The position numbers were made by a program, and so were the translations under genes. A stretch of 64,000 nucleotides of DNA from Puccinia triticina (Eukaryota > Basidiomycota > Pucciniomycetes > Pucciniales > Pucciniaceae), in assembly GCF_026914185.1 (NCBI RefSeq), contig NC_070561.1:4278001-4342000 (forward strand), given 5' to 3'. Position 1 is the stretch's first letter, and each line of letters starts with the position of its first letter. Positions 12,089 through 22,922 of this stretch are shown piece by piece. The notes beneath the pieces were generated by a model. It did no database searches. It saw only the letters and a program-made list of their open reading frames with translations, and was not told where the DNA came from.

Positions 12089-14580
12089 TATCACTAATTT
12101 GGTAGTTTCTTGGTGTTTCTGCCACTAAATCTCAGTGCAGCGTGGGATTTCTTCCATGATATTGGTACCAGAATGATCACATGCCCTCAAAAATTCACGG
12201 TGTACCTTGAATGACCACAAAACCCCCAAATGGAGCAGCCACAATGTGATCAGTTGCCAAATATCACTACTTTGGTAGTTTCTTGGTGTTTCTGCCACTA
12301 TATCTCAGCGCAACATGGGATTTCTTCCATGATATTGGTACCAAAATGTTCACATGCCCTCAGAGATTCATTGTGTACCTTGAATGACCTCATAACGTCC
12401 AAATGTAGCAGCCACAATGTGATCAGTTGCCAAATATGACTAATTTGGTAGTTTCTTGGTGTTTCTGCCACTATATCTCAGCGCAGCGTGGGAGTTCTTC
12501 CATGATATTGGTATCAAAATGTTCACATGCCCTCAGAGATTCATTGTGTACCTTGAATGACCACAACCCCCCAAATGTAGCAGCCACAATGTGATCAGTT
12601 GCCAAATATCACTAATTTGGTAGTTTCTTGGTGTTTCTTCCACTATATCTCAGCGCAGCATGGGAGTTCTTCCATGATATTGGTACAAAATTGATCAAAT
12701 AGCCTCAAGGGATCATGTTGTACCTTGAATGACCTCAAAACGGCCAAATGTAGCAGCCACAATGTGATCAGTTGCGAAATATCACTAATTTGGTAGTTTC
12801 CTGGTGTTTCTCCCACTATATCTCAGTGCAGCGTGGGATTTCTTCCATGATATTGGTAATAAAATGTTCACATGCCCTCAAAGATTCATGGTGTACCTTG
12901 AATGACCACAAAACCCCCAAATGTAGCAGCCACAATGTGATCAGTTGCCAAATATGACTAATTTGGTGGTTTCTTGGTGTTTCTGCCACTAAATCTCAGT
13001 GCAGCGTGGAATTTCTTCCATGATATTGGTACCAGAATGATCACATTCCCTCAAAGATTCATTATGTACCTTGAACGACCTCAAAACCTCCAAACGTAGC
13101 AGCCACAATGTGATCAGTTGCCAAATATGACTAATTTGGTAGTTTCTTGGTGTTTCTGCCACCATATCTCAGCGCAGAGTGGGATTTCTTCCATGATATT
13201 GGTACCAAAATGTTCACATGCCCTCAGAGATTCATTGTGTACCTTGAATGACCTCAAAACCTCCAAACGTAGCAGCCACAATGTGATCAGTTGCCAAATA
13301 TGACTAATTTGGTAGTTTCTTGGTGTTTCTGCCACCATATCTCAGCGCAGAGTGGGATTTCTTCCATGATATTGGTACCAAAATGATCAAATGCGGTCAA
13401 AGATTCATTGTGTACCTTGAATGACTACAAAAACCCCAAATGTAGCAGCCACAATGTCATCAGTTGCCAAATATCACTAATTTGGTAGTTTGTTGGTGTT
13501 TCTCCCACTATATCTCAGTGCAGCGTGGGATTTCTTCCATGATATTGGTAATGAAGCGTTCACATGCCCTCAAAGATTCATGGTGTACCTTGAATGACCA
13601 CAAAACCCCCAAATGAAGCAGCCACAATGTGATCAGTTGCCAAATATCAATAATTTGGTAGTTTCTTGGTGTTTCTGCCACTATATCTCAATGCAGCATG
13701 GGAGTTCTTCCATGATATTGGTACAAAAATGATCAAATGGCCTCAAGGAATCATGGTGTACCTTGAATGACCTCAAAACGTCCAAACGTAGCAGCTACAA
13801 TGTGATCAGTTGCGAAATATCACTAATTTGGTAGTTTCCTGGTGTTTCTCCCACTATATCTCAGCGCAGCGTGGGAGTTCTTCCATGATATTTGTACCAA
13901 AATATTCGCATGCCCTCAAAGAGTCATTGAGTACCTTGAATGACCACAAAACCCCCAAATGTAGCAGCCACAATGTGATCAGTTGCCAAATATCAATAAT
14001 TTGGTAGTTTCTTGGTGTTTCTGCCGCTATATCTCAGTTCAGCATGGGAGTTCTTCCATGATATTGGTACAAAAATGATCAAATGACCTCAAGAGATCAT
14101 GGTGTACCTTGAATGACCTCAAAACCTCCAAATGTAGCAGCCACAATGTCATCAGTTGCCAAATATGACTAATTTGGTGGTTTCTTGGTGTTTCTGCCAC
14201 TATATCTCAGCGCAGCGTGTGAGTTCTTCCATGATATTGGTACCAAAATGTTCACATGCCCTCAAAGATTCATTGTGTACCTTGAATGACCACAAAACCC
14301 CCAAATGTAGCAGCTACAATGTGATCGGTTGCCAAATATCACTAATTTGGTAGTTTCTTGGTGTTTCTGCCAAGATATCTCAGCGCAGCGTGGGAGTTTG
14401 TCCATAATATTGGTACAACAATGATCAAATGCCCTCAACGGATCATGGTGTACCTTGAATGACCTCAAAACCTCCAAATGTAACAACCACAATGTGATCA
14501 GTTGCCAAATATCACTGATTTGGTAGTTTCCTGGTGTTTCTCCCACTATATCTCAGTGCAGCGTGGGAGTTCTTCCATGA
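12089..14580 (+). repeat. ~173-bp tandem repeat array, right, plus orientation
   Basis: About fourteen copies. Successive GATCAGTTGC marks at 12248, 12421, 12593 and 12766 give a period of 172-173 bp. Each copy carries the near-palindrome CCAAATATNACTAATTTGG. The array runs directly into the right TIR. The mirrored orientation relative to 6300-8100 fits subterminal transposase-binding repeats of CACTA elements; the binding role is an inference. Confidence 0.88.
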
Positions 14581-14589
14581 TGTAAGACA

Positions 14590-15100
14590 CCTTACTCAAA
14601 TCTGGTACAAACATTAAATCAATCTCAGGCCTAGTAGAAATTTAAGATATTGGATACAATGAGTCATATATACAAGCCATTACATTTGAACAAAATTGAT
14701 GTAGCATGATATATTGAGACTGATTGTTTTTTTTTTTTTTTTTGGAAAGTAGATTTCAACACTTCTGCAAGGCTCAAGTGACAATAATTCATGCCTCCCC
14801 ATTCCTCCTCCCCCCTTCCCCTCCCTGCTTGACTTAACAGACTATTTTTTCTCAGGAATAATTCATATTAGTATGTAAAAATGACCTATTTGATCTGGCA
14901 ACAAAATGAAGCTTTTACTATGGTTGAAAACTAAGAAAGGAGGAAATCAAGAGAGAGATGATAGAAGGGTTATGATGTTGCAGGAAGGAAACAAATTAAA
15001 GAGAAATTTCAAAAAAAAAAAAAAATGATCAATATAATTTGATCAATATATGCCATATTGATCAATATATGCCTTCCCAAATTCATCCATGTTTGTAGTG
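14590..15100 (-). repeat. Right long terminal inverted repeat of the CACTA element
   Basis: Reverse-complement partner of 5754-6310, ending CCATGTTTGTAGTG followed by the GAC duplication. It shows the same order of GATCAATAT palindromes, A/T run and pyrimidine-rich patch. Confidence 0.85.
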
Positions 15101-15459
15101 GACCGAAACCCAAAAGGGACATCGCATGGCTCGAGACCGTTGCGATACGACTCGGCCTCCTTATTTTGAAGGAGCTTGGCATCCGTCCGGGGAAGACTCT
15201 GATTGTGTGGACAGATAACACTACCACGGAAACGGTAATCCGCCAACGGAAGTCGAGACACCCGGCCGTCAACGATGAATGGAAGATCATTCAGAAAATG
15301 TTAGTAGACATGGAGATAGACATCGTCTCCAGACGTGTCACATCGGAGGAAAACGCAGCGGACGCTCTGTCGCGAGGAGATAGAACAAAACATGAGATGC
15401 AGTTTCAGGTGGCGGTCGTAGTACCGTGGGACTTAGAATACAGACTGTATCAAGTGTAA
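15101..15459 (+). pseudogene. Rest of RNase H of the DIRS-like element
   Basis: Continues the RNase H domain cut at 5753. WLETVAIRLG holds the catalytic Glu, VWTDNTTTETV the second Asp, and ENAADALSRG the last Asp, in the order and spacing of DIRS-type RNase H. The stop codon is at 15457-15459. It is separated from its N-terminal half by the CACTA insertion, so it cannot be translated as part of the polyprotein. Confidence 0.88.
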
Positions 15460-15617
15460 CTCCCCCTGCTCACTCTTTTCTGTTGTTTCCACACATTCCG
15501 CCTCCTAATTCCCCCATGTGTTTTCTTCTCTCGCACCTCAGCAATAAATAAATACCCCCCCTGTTTTCCCCCTTTCCTCCTCCTCTCCGGAAGGAACCAG
15601 CACCAGCACCATCTCTC

Positions 15618-16685
15618 ATGACTTCCCCTGATCGCCTAACGGGTCTGACAACCCTCGCCAAGAAGGGCTCTCTCCCCCGTGAGCTATTGTCCCAAGACAA
15701 GCACTTCCTCCTAGGTTATCGCTGGAACACTCTTGCTTGCTACAACTCAGCAATTAAGAAATACTTTAAATTCGCAGAGTGCACAAACCGTACTCCCTTC
15801 CAGATTCCCCTCTCCGCTAAAGACGTGTATGACTTCTGTTGCTGGGCCGGCAGAACCTTCGAATGCCAAGCGGCCCACAAGGTTTCCTCCGTAACCCTCG
15901 CGAAGTACCTGGCCGGCCTCCAAATGTGGCACACTATGCACAACGCACCGTACCCCTACGAGACCAAGAACAAGGTTAACGTTCTCCTGAAGTCCTCCGC
16001 TTATATAGACGCAGAGCAATCTACCAAGCCCAAGAAGAAAGCCGTGTCAATTAGGCATCTCGTTATGCTCACCTCGGCGTGGATCAACGGCTCTGAGTTC
16101 CAAAAGGCACTTCTCGACTTAGTTATCGTCGCCTTCTGGGGACTAGCAAGGCTAGGAGAACTTACCTACAACAACAAGACAGGTCCCCTCCGAGAGTCAG
16201 CTTCAGTGCTGATCAGAGACGTCCGCTTCCAAACGGTCAACCTCCAGAGAAGGGCCACTTTGGCCGTTTGAGGAGCCAAAACGGCGAGCCCGGGCGAGAC
16301 TCAAGAGATCCACGTGGCTGCGAAGAAAATGATGATTTGTCCTCTTCTAGCCCTTGATAGAAGGATTCAGAATGCCGCCGGGCAAGACACCTCTCTCTTT
16401 GGATACTGGGAATCAGGCTCCAGGATACACCTCACCAAGACAGCTGCGGTTCGAGCCTTGAATCAGTTTTGGAACGAGAATGGATGTTCTGGTATCTCCG
16501 GTCATTCCTTTAGAGTTGGCGGAACCTCCTTCCTCCACGCAGCCGGTGTCAATCACGACGGACTACGCTGGCTCGGACGTTGGAACTCGGACTGCTATAA
16601 GCTCTACATCAGAGAATACTCCGACGCGGAATCAGCCAACACCAAAGTGATCCTCCGGGAACTACAAGAGTCCTGGGCCAATTGA
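15618..16685 (+). pseudogene. Tyrosine recombinase of the DIRS/Ngaro-like element, one in-frame stop
   Basis: A single frame of 356 codons is interrupted by one TGA at 16269-16271; the segment 16314-16685 is in the same frame. The helical N-terminal DNA-binding half is followed by the catalytic core. VAFWGLARLGEL carries the first Arg, ISGHSFRVGGTS the His-x-x-Arg pair, and LGRWNSDCYKLYI the second His/Trp-position region and the nucleophilic Tyr. In DIRS elements this enzyme inserts the circular cDNA without target duplication. The TGA is followed by GGA, so CGA to TGA by C-to-T change is the simplest origin. Confidence 0.88.
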
Positions 16686-17596
16686 TGTATGCCTCTCTTC
16701 CATCACAATCCCATTTCACTTAGCCCTCACCACCCTTACGGGGCAGGAGCAGAATTCCAAATCAGGCGCCCGGCTCTGTGCTCTCCCGAGCCAGAGAGAT
16801 GGGTCTAGCGCCTTCGCCCACACACCCTCCGGGGGCTTTCTGCTCCGGAAGGATCCGATCCGTTGCCTTTCTCCTTCCTCTGGGACTTCTCCTGGTCCGG
16901 TCCCCCCTCCCGGGAGACTTGAGATCTGGAGAAGCACCGCGAGAACGCAGCACAAAGGGTCGGGGACCATCCTTCCCCCGTCCCACACACGAGAGCCTTG
17001 GGAAGCCACTCCCTGACTTCCGGGGCTCTCAGCATGTAAGCAGCTAAGTAGTGCCAGCGCTACTAGACAAAGAGACCTTGGGTTGATCCGCCGCAGCGCC
17101 TGCTAGGGCATGGCCGGGTAAGGAAACCCCCCCCAGGCCATTGCCCAGAGACCAGGCCCGGCGACCTCCCCGGCGTCCAGGTATGAATGGACCCACCAAA
17201 AGTGGGAAACTCATCGCGCGAGTTCGCCAACCTATGGCCCAAGTCTCCTCTTCGCGAACCGACCCGCCACGCCGAAGCGTGGCTGGCCCCCCGCAGCCGC
17301 AGACTTGTGTTAAGTTCGCGAAAGCCAGGGTGGCCAGCCTGATACCAGCTGCGGCGTAGCACTCTCGAGACCTGAAACCTAACCTCGTTTACCACCGGGA
17401 GACCATCCGGGTGGACTTGACCTAGTTCGGTGAGCCCCAGCGTTGGCACAGCACCCTCCACCCCAAAGGCAACGACGAACCACGACCTCGGCGACACTCT
17501 CCGGCATCACTTTGTAAGTCTTTTCATCACATGTAGCGTCACCTCGGTTCCATCCGCTGAACCAAACGTTCCGTCAAGCAAGACTTCGGGTCAACG
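16686..17596. other. Right flank of DIRS element and promoter region of RPL9
   Basis: GC-rich, with no gene recognised. The right end of the DIRS-like element must lie here but was not identified. The last few hundred bases are the likely promoter and 5' UTR of the ribosomal protein gene; a GTAAGT-type donor near 17513 could mark a leader intron. Confidence 0.4.
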
Positions 17597-18511
17597 ATGA
17601 AGGACATTTACAAGGATGAAGAACTTGCTGTGCCCGAAGGCGTCAAGGTCAGCATCCGAGCTCGAACAGTGACTGTCGAGGGTCCCAAGGGTACCTTATG
17701 CAAAGTATGTTGGACGCCCTTCTTTTCTTTTCGGTCAGAATGGCTCCCCAAGGTGCTGATCTTTTTGGCCGTTTTATTTATGTTTATGTTTATTCAGCAT
17801 GTCAAGCATATCAATATGGACTTGAAGCTCATCTCTGGCCCTAAAGGCTACATTGTCAAATTTATCGTTTGGCACGGGGGTCGCAAGCACGTTGCTTGCT
17901 TGAGAACTGTCAAATCAATGGTCGAAAACGTCAGTAGGCACACCCACGAACTCCCCAACCGAGTTATCCGACCCGCTCATCCCTGCTTCCACTGTTCTTG
18001 TTCTTCACCCGACCTCGTTACAGATGATTATCGGTGTGACCAAAGGTTTCCTTTACAAGATGCGATCGGTCTACGCTCATTTCCCGATCAACATTATTAT
18101 CTCCGATGACGCCAAATCGCTGGAAATCCGAAACTTCTTGGGTGAAAAGCGTGTCCGACACGTACCCATGTTGGAAGGCGTCACTGTCGTTGAAAGCAAG
18201 GCCCAGAAGGACGAAATCACCATCCAAGGTCGGCGCCTTATCTGTTGATCTTGCTCATCCCTGGGTGTAGATACTTATCCTTTGCAACTCTCCTTGTCGC
18301 TGGGCAGGTCTTGACATTGAGAAGGTTTCCCAATCGGCCGCTTCCATTCACACTTCATGCCTGGTCAAAAATAAAGATATCCGAAAGTTCCTTGACGGTC
18401 AGCCAACATCAGAACCCATCTTTCCTCAACCTTCTTCGGACTGATCTGTTTTTCCTTGACTCTTCAGGTGTCTACGTTTCAGAGCGAACAACCATCGACA
18501 AGGACGAGTAA
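17597..18511 (+). CDS. RPL9: 60S ribosomal protein L9 (uL6)
   Basis: Cytosolic large-subunit ribosomal protein L9/uL6, near the factor-binding side of the 60S subunit. Exons: 17597-17704, 17798-17929, 18024-18228, 18308-18397 and 18468-18511, all with GT...AG junctions and consistent phases. They give 192 residues, the same as the human protein. Family signatures include [51 protein letters not shown] and a short acidic end DKDE. The ATG at 17597 starts the conserved MKDIY N-terminus. This is a clean, intact host gene between two mobile-element blocks, and the best single marker for placing the organism by phylogeny. Confidence 0.96.
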
Positions 18512-18649
18512 GGATGGTAGGCTAATTTCCACCACACTAGGCTCCAGAGATGTAACCATTTTCGCAATGAAACCCAAGATGCAGTTGAACGAAAAACCCC
18601 AGCTTAACTAAGCCCCCCAGTAAGAGCCGTAAGAGCCCCGAAGGGGCAC

Positions 18650-18865
18650 CCCCGCAGGGTCTCGGTCTCACCGGGAGGTTTGCCAACACAACGCTGAATC
18701 TGGCCTGAGCCCCTGTAATATAAGCTTTTATTGGGCTTTTTTCTTCTGTTTTCCTATGATGATAGTTGGATGGTTTGAAAAGCCTAATTGTCAATATGCT
18801 TTTCATAGTATCTTGACCTTTTAGCTCCGGATTAGACATCTGAACCTGCCGTTTGAAGTATCCGA
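18650..18865 (-). repeat. Dispersed repeat, copy related to 20395-20640
   Basis: The minus strand shares a diverged alignable block with 20395-20640. Common parts are GGAGCTA..AGGNCAAGA, a TTTTCAAACCATYCA stretch, GAAAACAGAAGAAAAAA and GTGAGACNGAGACCCTG. It is probably a degraded short interspersed or non-autonomous element. Boundaries are uncertain. Confidence 0.5.
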
Positions 18866-18922
18866 AAGCAGAGGAAATGGAAAGTATAGAGGGAGAGATC
18901 AAGTAATCCAATTCAACAATTG

Positions 18923-19926
18923 GGGTTCTCAAAGTTGCAACATAGCGGCATATGTCATGCAAACATACAACTTTATTTGCAGGGGCTGTCAAACGCTTCC
19001 CTGCAAAAAAGGTGTGTATGGCAGTAGGACCCAGGAAACACCCCATAAATGACTGTAACCTAAAATCCAGAATTTGGCCAAAATTCATACATTTTTTGAC
19101 CTCATTCATACACGTTTTGCGCGTATGCTCAGAGTATTTCCCAACTTTCCATACATTCTTCTTGCCTACCATTTTTTGCCCCGCAGGGGGCACCGGGCCT
19201 GTATAAACATAGGGAAAAAAAACTCAGATTGAGGATCTTTAAACCCTCTTGATGAGCGGCACACACCAGTCATTGAGTGGGTCTCAGCCTGCTCAATGGG
19301 CACAGTCCAGTCATCAAGTGGGTACACGATGACTGGCACACACCGGTCATCAAGAGGGTACACAACCCACTCGATGACCAGCACACAAGTGAGCTGAACC
19401 CCACTTGATGGCTGGTGTGTGCCGGTCATCAAGGGGGGGGGGGAGGGGGTGCAGGGGGGTGCAAAGAGGAGCACTAGGACCTTTTCCCTGTTGACTCGCA
19501 TACATTTTAAGTTACTACCCTCCCATCCCCAGGCCTTTTTTCATACCTTTGTGGTGTGTACGTTTGACCAAAAAAAAGGTCATTCATACACATTTTGTGC
19601 GTACCATTTTTGGTTTTTTCCCAAAAATCCATACATTTTGGTTACGGTCATTTATGCAACGGTGGGCCGCTAAACTAAACTAAATAAATCTACACAAATC
19701 TACCAGCGTAGCTTTCCTTACCATGCTCCACTACAGCCAAAGAACTACTCCAGAGGGATGTTTGTGGCGCTACAATAACACCCATCTAGCTTTTTAGCAG
19801 TTTTTACTTGCGTAGATTTGTGTAGTTTGGTGTAGTTTAGTTTAGCGGCCCACCGTTGATTTATGGGGGGTTTCCTGGGTCCTATGGCAGTATGTCGCAT
19901 TTGTATGTTTTCAACTTTGAGAACCC
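18923..19926. mobile_element. Inverted-repeat element hosting a 202-bp TIR element
   Basis: The left arm begins GGGTTCTCAAAGTTG and the right arm ends CAACTTTGAGAACCC. The arms also share the block AGGACCCAGGAAAC..CCCATAAATGAC followed by GTAACC. The interior holds degenerate short repeats (GTCATCAAGTGGGTAC-like) at about 19240-19440 and a G-run. No ORF or target duplication was identified. The right arm is interrupted at 19657 by a smaller element. Confidence 0.6.
19657..19858. mobile_element. 202-bp TIR element, family 2, 7-bp TSD
   Basis: Ends CAACGGTGGGCCGCTAAAC and its reverse complement. Flanked by a perfect 7-bp duplication ATTTATG (19650-19656 and 19859-19865). The uninterrupted left arm of the host inverted repeat (near 19033) shows the same region without the element and with a single copy of this site, so the insertion is supported by a paralogous empty site. 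No coding capacity. Confidence 0.85.
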
Positions 19927-20394
19927 TAAATGTCATGCCACATACAACACCACAGGGTGCATTCCTGGAATTGGCCCAAAGCCGGTGGACGCCTTCAACT
20001 GCAAAGTTCATGCGGGATACCAGGGGACTTGAGAGCAACCAATGGATGCAAACTTGGCTTGTAAGTCCCTTGATGGGAGGCCCGTGAGCGCCAAACTTAT
20101 CACAAGTCCCTTGCCTGCCGGGGGGCACGGCGCAAAGTGCGTTGAATGAAGTGCAACCTCCCGTCAGGGAGGGACTTGAATGCAATCCCTGATTTCCGGC
20201 GTGAGTGCCCCACATGCAGTTTGAGTTTTTTGCAGGAGGCCAATAATTTTTCCCCCCAAAATAGGCCAAATTACACTTAAAACAAATAAAAAAACTACCC
20301 TTCTCCTTTGAACATGAATGGAGTGGCATGTTTGAATAAAAATGCACATGGCTTGATTGAATGCCATGGTTCCCTTTCCTCTACTTGTGTCAAG

Positions 20395-20640
20395 TGGCAG
20401 GATCTGGTCTTTGATCTGGAGCTAGAAGGCCAAGAAACTATGAGGAGAAGTGCACCAACAAGAACTTCTCTCATCCTGGTGGGCTTCTCAAACCATTCAA
20501 AAATTGTCTTGAAAATTAGAAAACAGAAGAAAAAATCCTGATACAGGCTGAGATTCCTGGGACAGTGGACTCTCAGGCCAAATGCAGGTAAGCCTCTCTG
20601 TGAGACAGAGACCCTGTGGGGCCCTCACTGGGAGGATTTT
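20395..20640 (+). repeat. Dispersed repeat, copy related to 18650-18865
   Basis: Plus-strand counterpart of the repeat at 18650-18865, including GCTTCTCAAACCATTC and the GTGAGACAGAGACCCTG end. The short ORF at 20308-20541 falls largely inside it and is not treated as a gene. Confidence 0.5.
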
Positions 20641-22277
20641 TTAAGCTTGAGAGGTATGAGCATTTGCTTGATCTCACTGCCTGGGACTCACATGCATATG
20701 TATGGATCTAGTTCAGGGGTCACACCGTTTGCCCTACAGGGCTAGGGTTGTTTCCTTTGCGCCTCTTCAGTGCGGGGGCGGCTGACTAGAACAGTCTGAG
20801 GGTTGTTGAAAATTCTTCTCCCCCCACAACCGCTCTTGTCTCCACAGTGCACACCCACACTTGCGTTTTTCACCTTTTCTTCTCCCAGAAACCTGAATCT
20901 TTGTGAAAAAAATATTTTTTTATTAAAATCCCCCACCCCCCCCCCCCCACAAAAAAAAAAGAACAATAAGGAGTTTGAGGGGGTATATTTTGCACTCAAA
21001 CTATTTTCTACTACATTCATTTCCTTCCTCACAAAAGGGAAAAAAAAATCAAGTCTAGGCTGGCTGAGTTTCTTGCTCCTCCCACAACAATAACACATCA
21101 AAGGGAAAAAAGTTCAAGAAGCATCAGTTTTTTCCCGCATTTGGGTAGGCTTGAGGAGTTTCCATTTGGCTGTCCTTTCTTGCCTGGTACTTGCTACAGG
21201 CTGCTGTGGCGCAGCCGTTAGCAAGTGTGGGAAGAGAGGCAGAAAGGGGTTTCCCTTCTTCTAGCCTCAACCAGGGTGTGAGAAATGATCTATCTTAACA
21301 AAGCCTCTTGGGAAGAGTGTCCGGGGGACCCCGCCCGGAGGGCTCTCCACAGAGAGGCTTATGAGTTATGTCTTGGTTTAAGCAGGAGCAGAAAGGATCT
21401 ACTACACTACAAACCCCAACTAATATAAAAAAACTGAATACACAGAGTTGTAGGTTCTGTTCTTGCAAGGAATTTGAGCCACTTATCTATCTTGTAGCCA
21501 GAAAAACAGCTCCTGGAGTCCCAAACAAGTGGAGCCTCATTTGGAAGACTTGTGCATTTTTGATCTTTTGAAAATGTCAACAGATTGTGATAGAAAAACT
21601 CTGAGTAAACCAAATTGTAGAGAAAGAAAAGTAGCATAGGGTACGGGTAGGGCACATTGGTGGAGAGGCTAGGGGAGGAGCTATAAAAATCTTAAAAACC
21701 TCTCAGCCAAATGAACTTTCTGCTCTTGCGTAAAATTTGGGATATTGCAGGCCCCGCGGGAGGGGCGGCTTTGCCGCCAGCCACAGCAAGCCTCCCACCA
21801 GGGGGACTTGTGTTAAGTTAGAGAAATGATGCTTATTCATTTCGGCAACTGCAACAAAGGGCAGGCGTAGGGTTCAGGTGTGTACCCACAACTCAGAGCA
21901 TCTGCATCCGTTGCGAAGTTAGTCTGGAATAACTAGCTCGGATTACGGTTGAAGCTAATCCAAGTGGCCGACCGCATCAGTGTAGATTGGGAGGTCCGAG
22001 GCTGTCAGAGATTATGTGATTAGGTGCCTGTATGTGTTTTGCACCTAAACACATAGCGTTCATGCCATTGAGCATGATGTATATTCATTTTGAGGTTAGT
22101 CCGAGGACTAGTGGGGGCTAGATTTATACCCCACTACATAGCTCCAAACCAAGCTCTGGGTCAAGTTGATCCCCGGTTGATCTAACCCGATGTGGTTGCG
22201 GGGTTGAACTAAGTGCCCTAATCCGGGCTAAATTAGCGCCCGGTGCGGATGGTCTCAGGGTTTTCGAAGGAGCCTGA
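20641..22277. other. No recognisable gene
   Basis: AT-rich DNA with C and A runs near 20935-20960 and short GC hairpins (for example near 21300 and 21760). No exon chain, tRNA or element ends could be supported. Confidence 0.45.
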
Positions 22278-22850
22278 TGTGAAGACCCACCTACTTGTCT
22301 TATCTCAATTGGCAAGATAGCCTAGCATAAGCAAGAGGGGAAGCTTAATCTTGTAGAACTCTAGTGAAAATTGAACTTGTACAGTATAATGAAGTTAGGA
22401 TTTTGATTTCAAATGTTTATGAGAAATAAAGAACAAAGATATCGAGATAAGGAAAAGAGAAAAGAGAAATCACAAGGAAAGAGGGAAGAACCATTATAAC
22501 CATCTATCAAACACAATTTGCCATGCAACTGAGTATTATCTAACAAGCTTTTAAGTATAAAGCGTGCTGAGTCCGAAACTATTAATTAATAGTCCTTATT
22601 ACATTTTTACGCATGACTCTTCTTACCAAATGACATCATTTCTATCGAGACGCATACTGGAGGACTTCCCATTGAGATCCAAAGACCCTGCAGAACCAGA
22701 TCTGCAGCCCCTGGGACAGCATTTCTCCGCAAAAATTAAGGTTTTCTAGCTACAGATCTGGTTCTGCAGAGGGCTGCAGATTGATGGGAAGTCCTCCACT
22801 ATTATGCAATAGAAAAGCAAAAACTAATGAAAAACCTCCGCGTCGTTACA
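22278..22850. mobile_element. Solo LTR with 5-bp TSD, carrying a TIR element
   Basis: Begins TGTGAAGACCC and ends CGTTACA, with the 5-bp duplication CCTGA on both sides (22273-22277 and 22851-22855). The interior, including GAACAAAGATAT..GAGATAAGGAAAA, resembles the LTR at 53261-53659, which also begins TGTGAGGGCCC and ends CGTTACA. Without the nested element at 22659-22797 and its duplicated ACT, the LTR is about 431 bp. Likely a product of LTR-LTR recombination of a Ty3/gypsy element related to the one at 49.4-53.7 kb. Confidence 0.8.
22659..22797. mobile_element. Short TIR element, family 1 copy B, nested in solo LTR
   Basis: 139 bp, starting GGAGGACTTCCCATTGAGATC and ending with an imperfect inverse ending GGGAAGTCCTCC. 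Flanked by ACT on both sides (22656-22658 and 22798-22800). Almost the same length as copy A. It lies inside the LTR at 22278-22850 and so is younger than it. Confidence 0.75.
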
Positions 22851-22922
22851 CCTGAGCCACGCGTGAACCCCCAAACTGTGGAGAAAAGGCTGCAGGAAAG
22901 AAAAACACCGAAACTATCCTCA

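Larger units (their letters stand above)
5754..15100. mobile_element. 9.3-kb CACTA (CMC) element without recognisable transposase, nested in RNase H
   Basis: The left end reads CACTACAAACATGG and the right end is its exact reverse complement CCATGTTTGTAGTG. Both sides are flanked by GAC (5751-5753 and 15101-15103), the 3-bp duplication expected for CACTA elements. TIRs extend for roughly 0.5 kb and continue into subterminal arrays of a ~173-bp repeat in mirrored orientation. Joining the flanks after removing one GAC gives uninterrupted RNase H codons, which independently fixes the insertion point. No tnp2-like or other transposase was seen inside, so it looks non-autonomous and would need a transposase in trans. 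Confidence 0.88.
2566..16685 (+). mobile_element. DIRS/Ngaro-like tyrosine-recombinase retrotransposon, degenerate and split
   Basis: Gag-like ORF, RT, RNase H and tyrosine recombinase lie in this order on one strand, the arrangement of Ngaro/PAT-type DIRS elements. There is no DDE integrase and no protease. The limits given are the coding limits only, because terminal repeats were not identified. A 9,347-bp CACTA element (5754-15100) interrupts the RNase H domain; without it and one GAC copy the reading frame is continuous. The element has a gag frameshift, a TAG in RT and a TGA in the recombinase, so this copy is dead. Original coding length without the insertion is about 4.8 kb. Confidence 0.8.

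Noticed and set aside
6529..14353. Many ~60-80-codon ORFs reading MPNITNLVVSWCF-like peptides
   Set aside because: They are one frame of the ~173-bp tandem repeat; the unit length is not a multiple of three and each ORF ends within about one unit.
12089..14580. Possible CRISPR-like array
   Set aside because: The whole ~173-bp unit is repeated, without short repeats separated by unique spacers, and the context is eukaryotic.
16269..16271. Reassigned or read-through TGA in element genes
   Set aside because: Several unrelated elements carry TGA stops along with frameshifts and a TAG, so decay is simpler than recoding.
21195..21280. tRNA-like A-box (GTGGCGCAGCCGTTAGCA)
   Set aside because: No matching B-box or cloverleaf could be found downstream.
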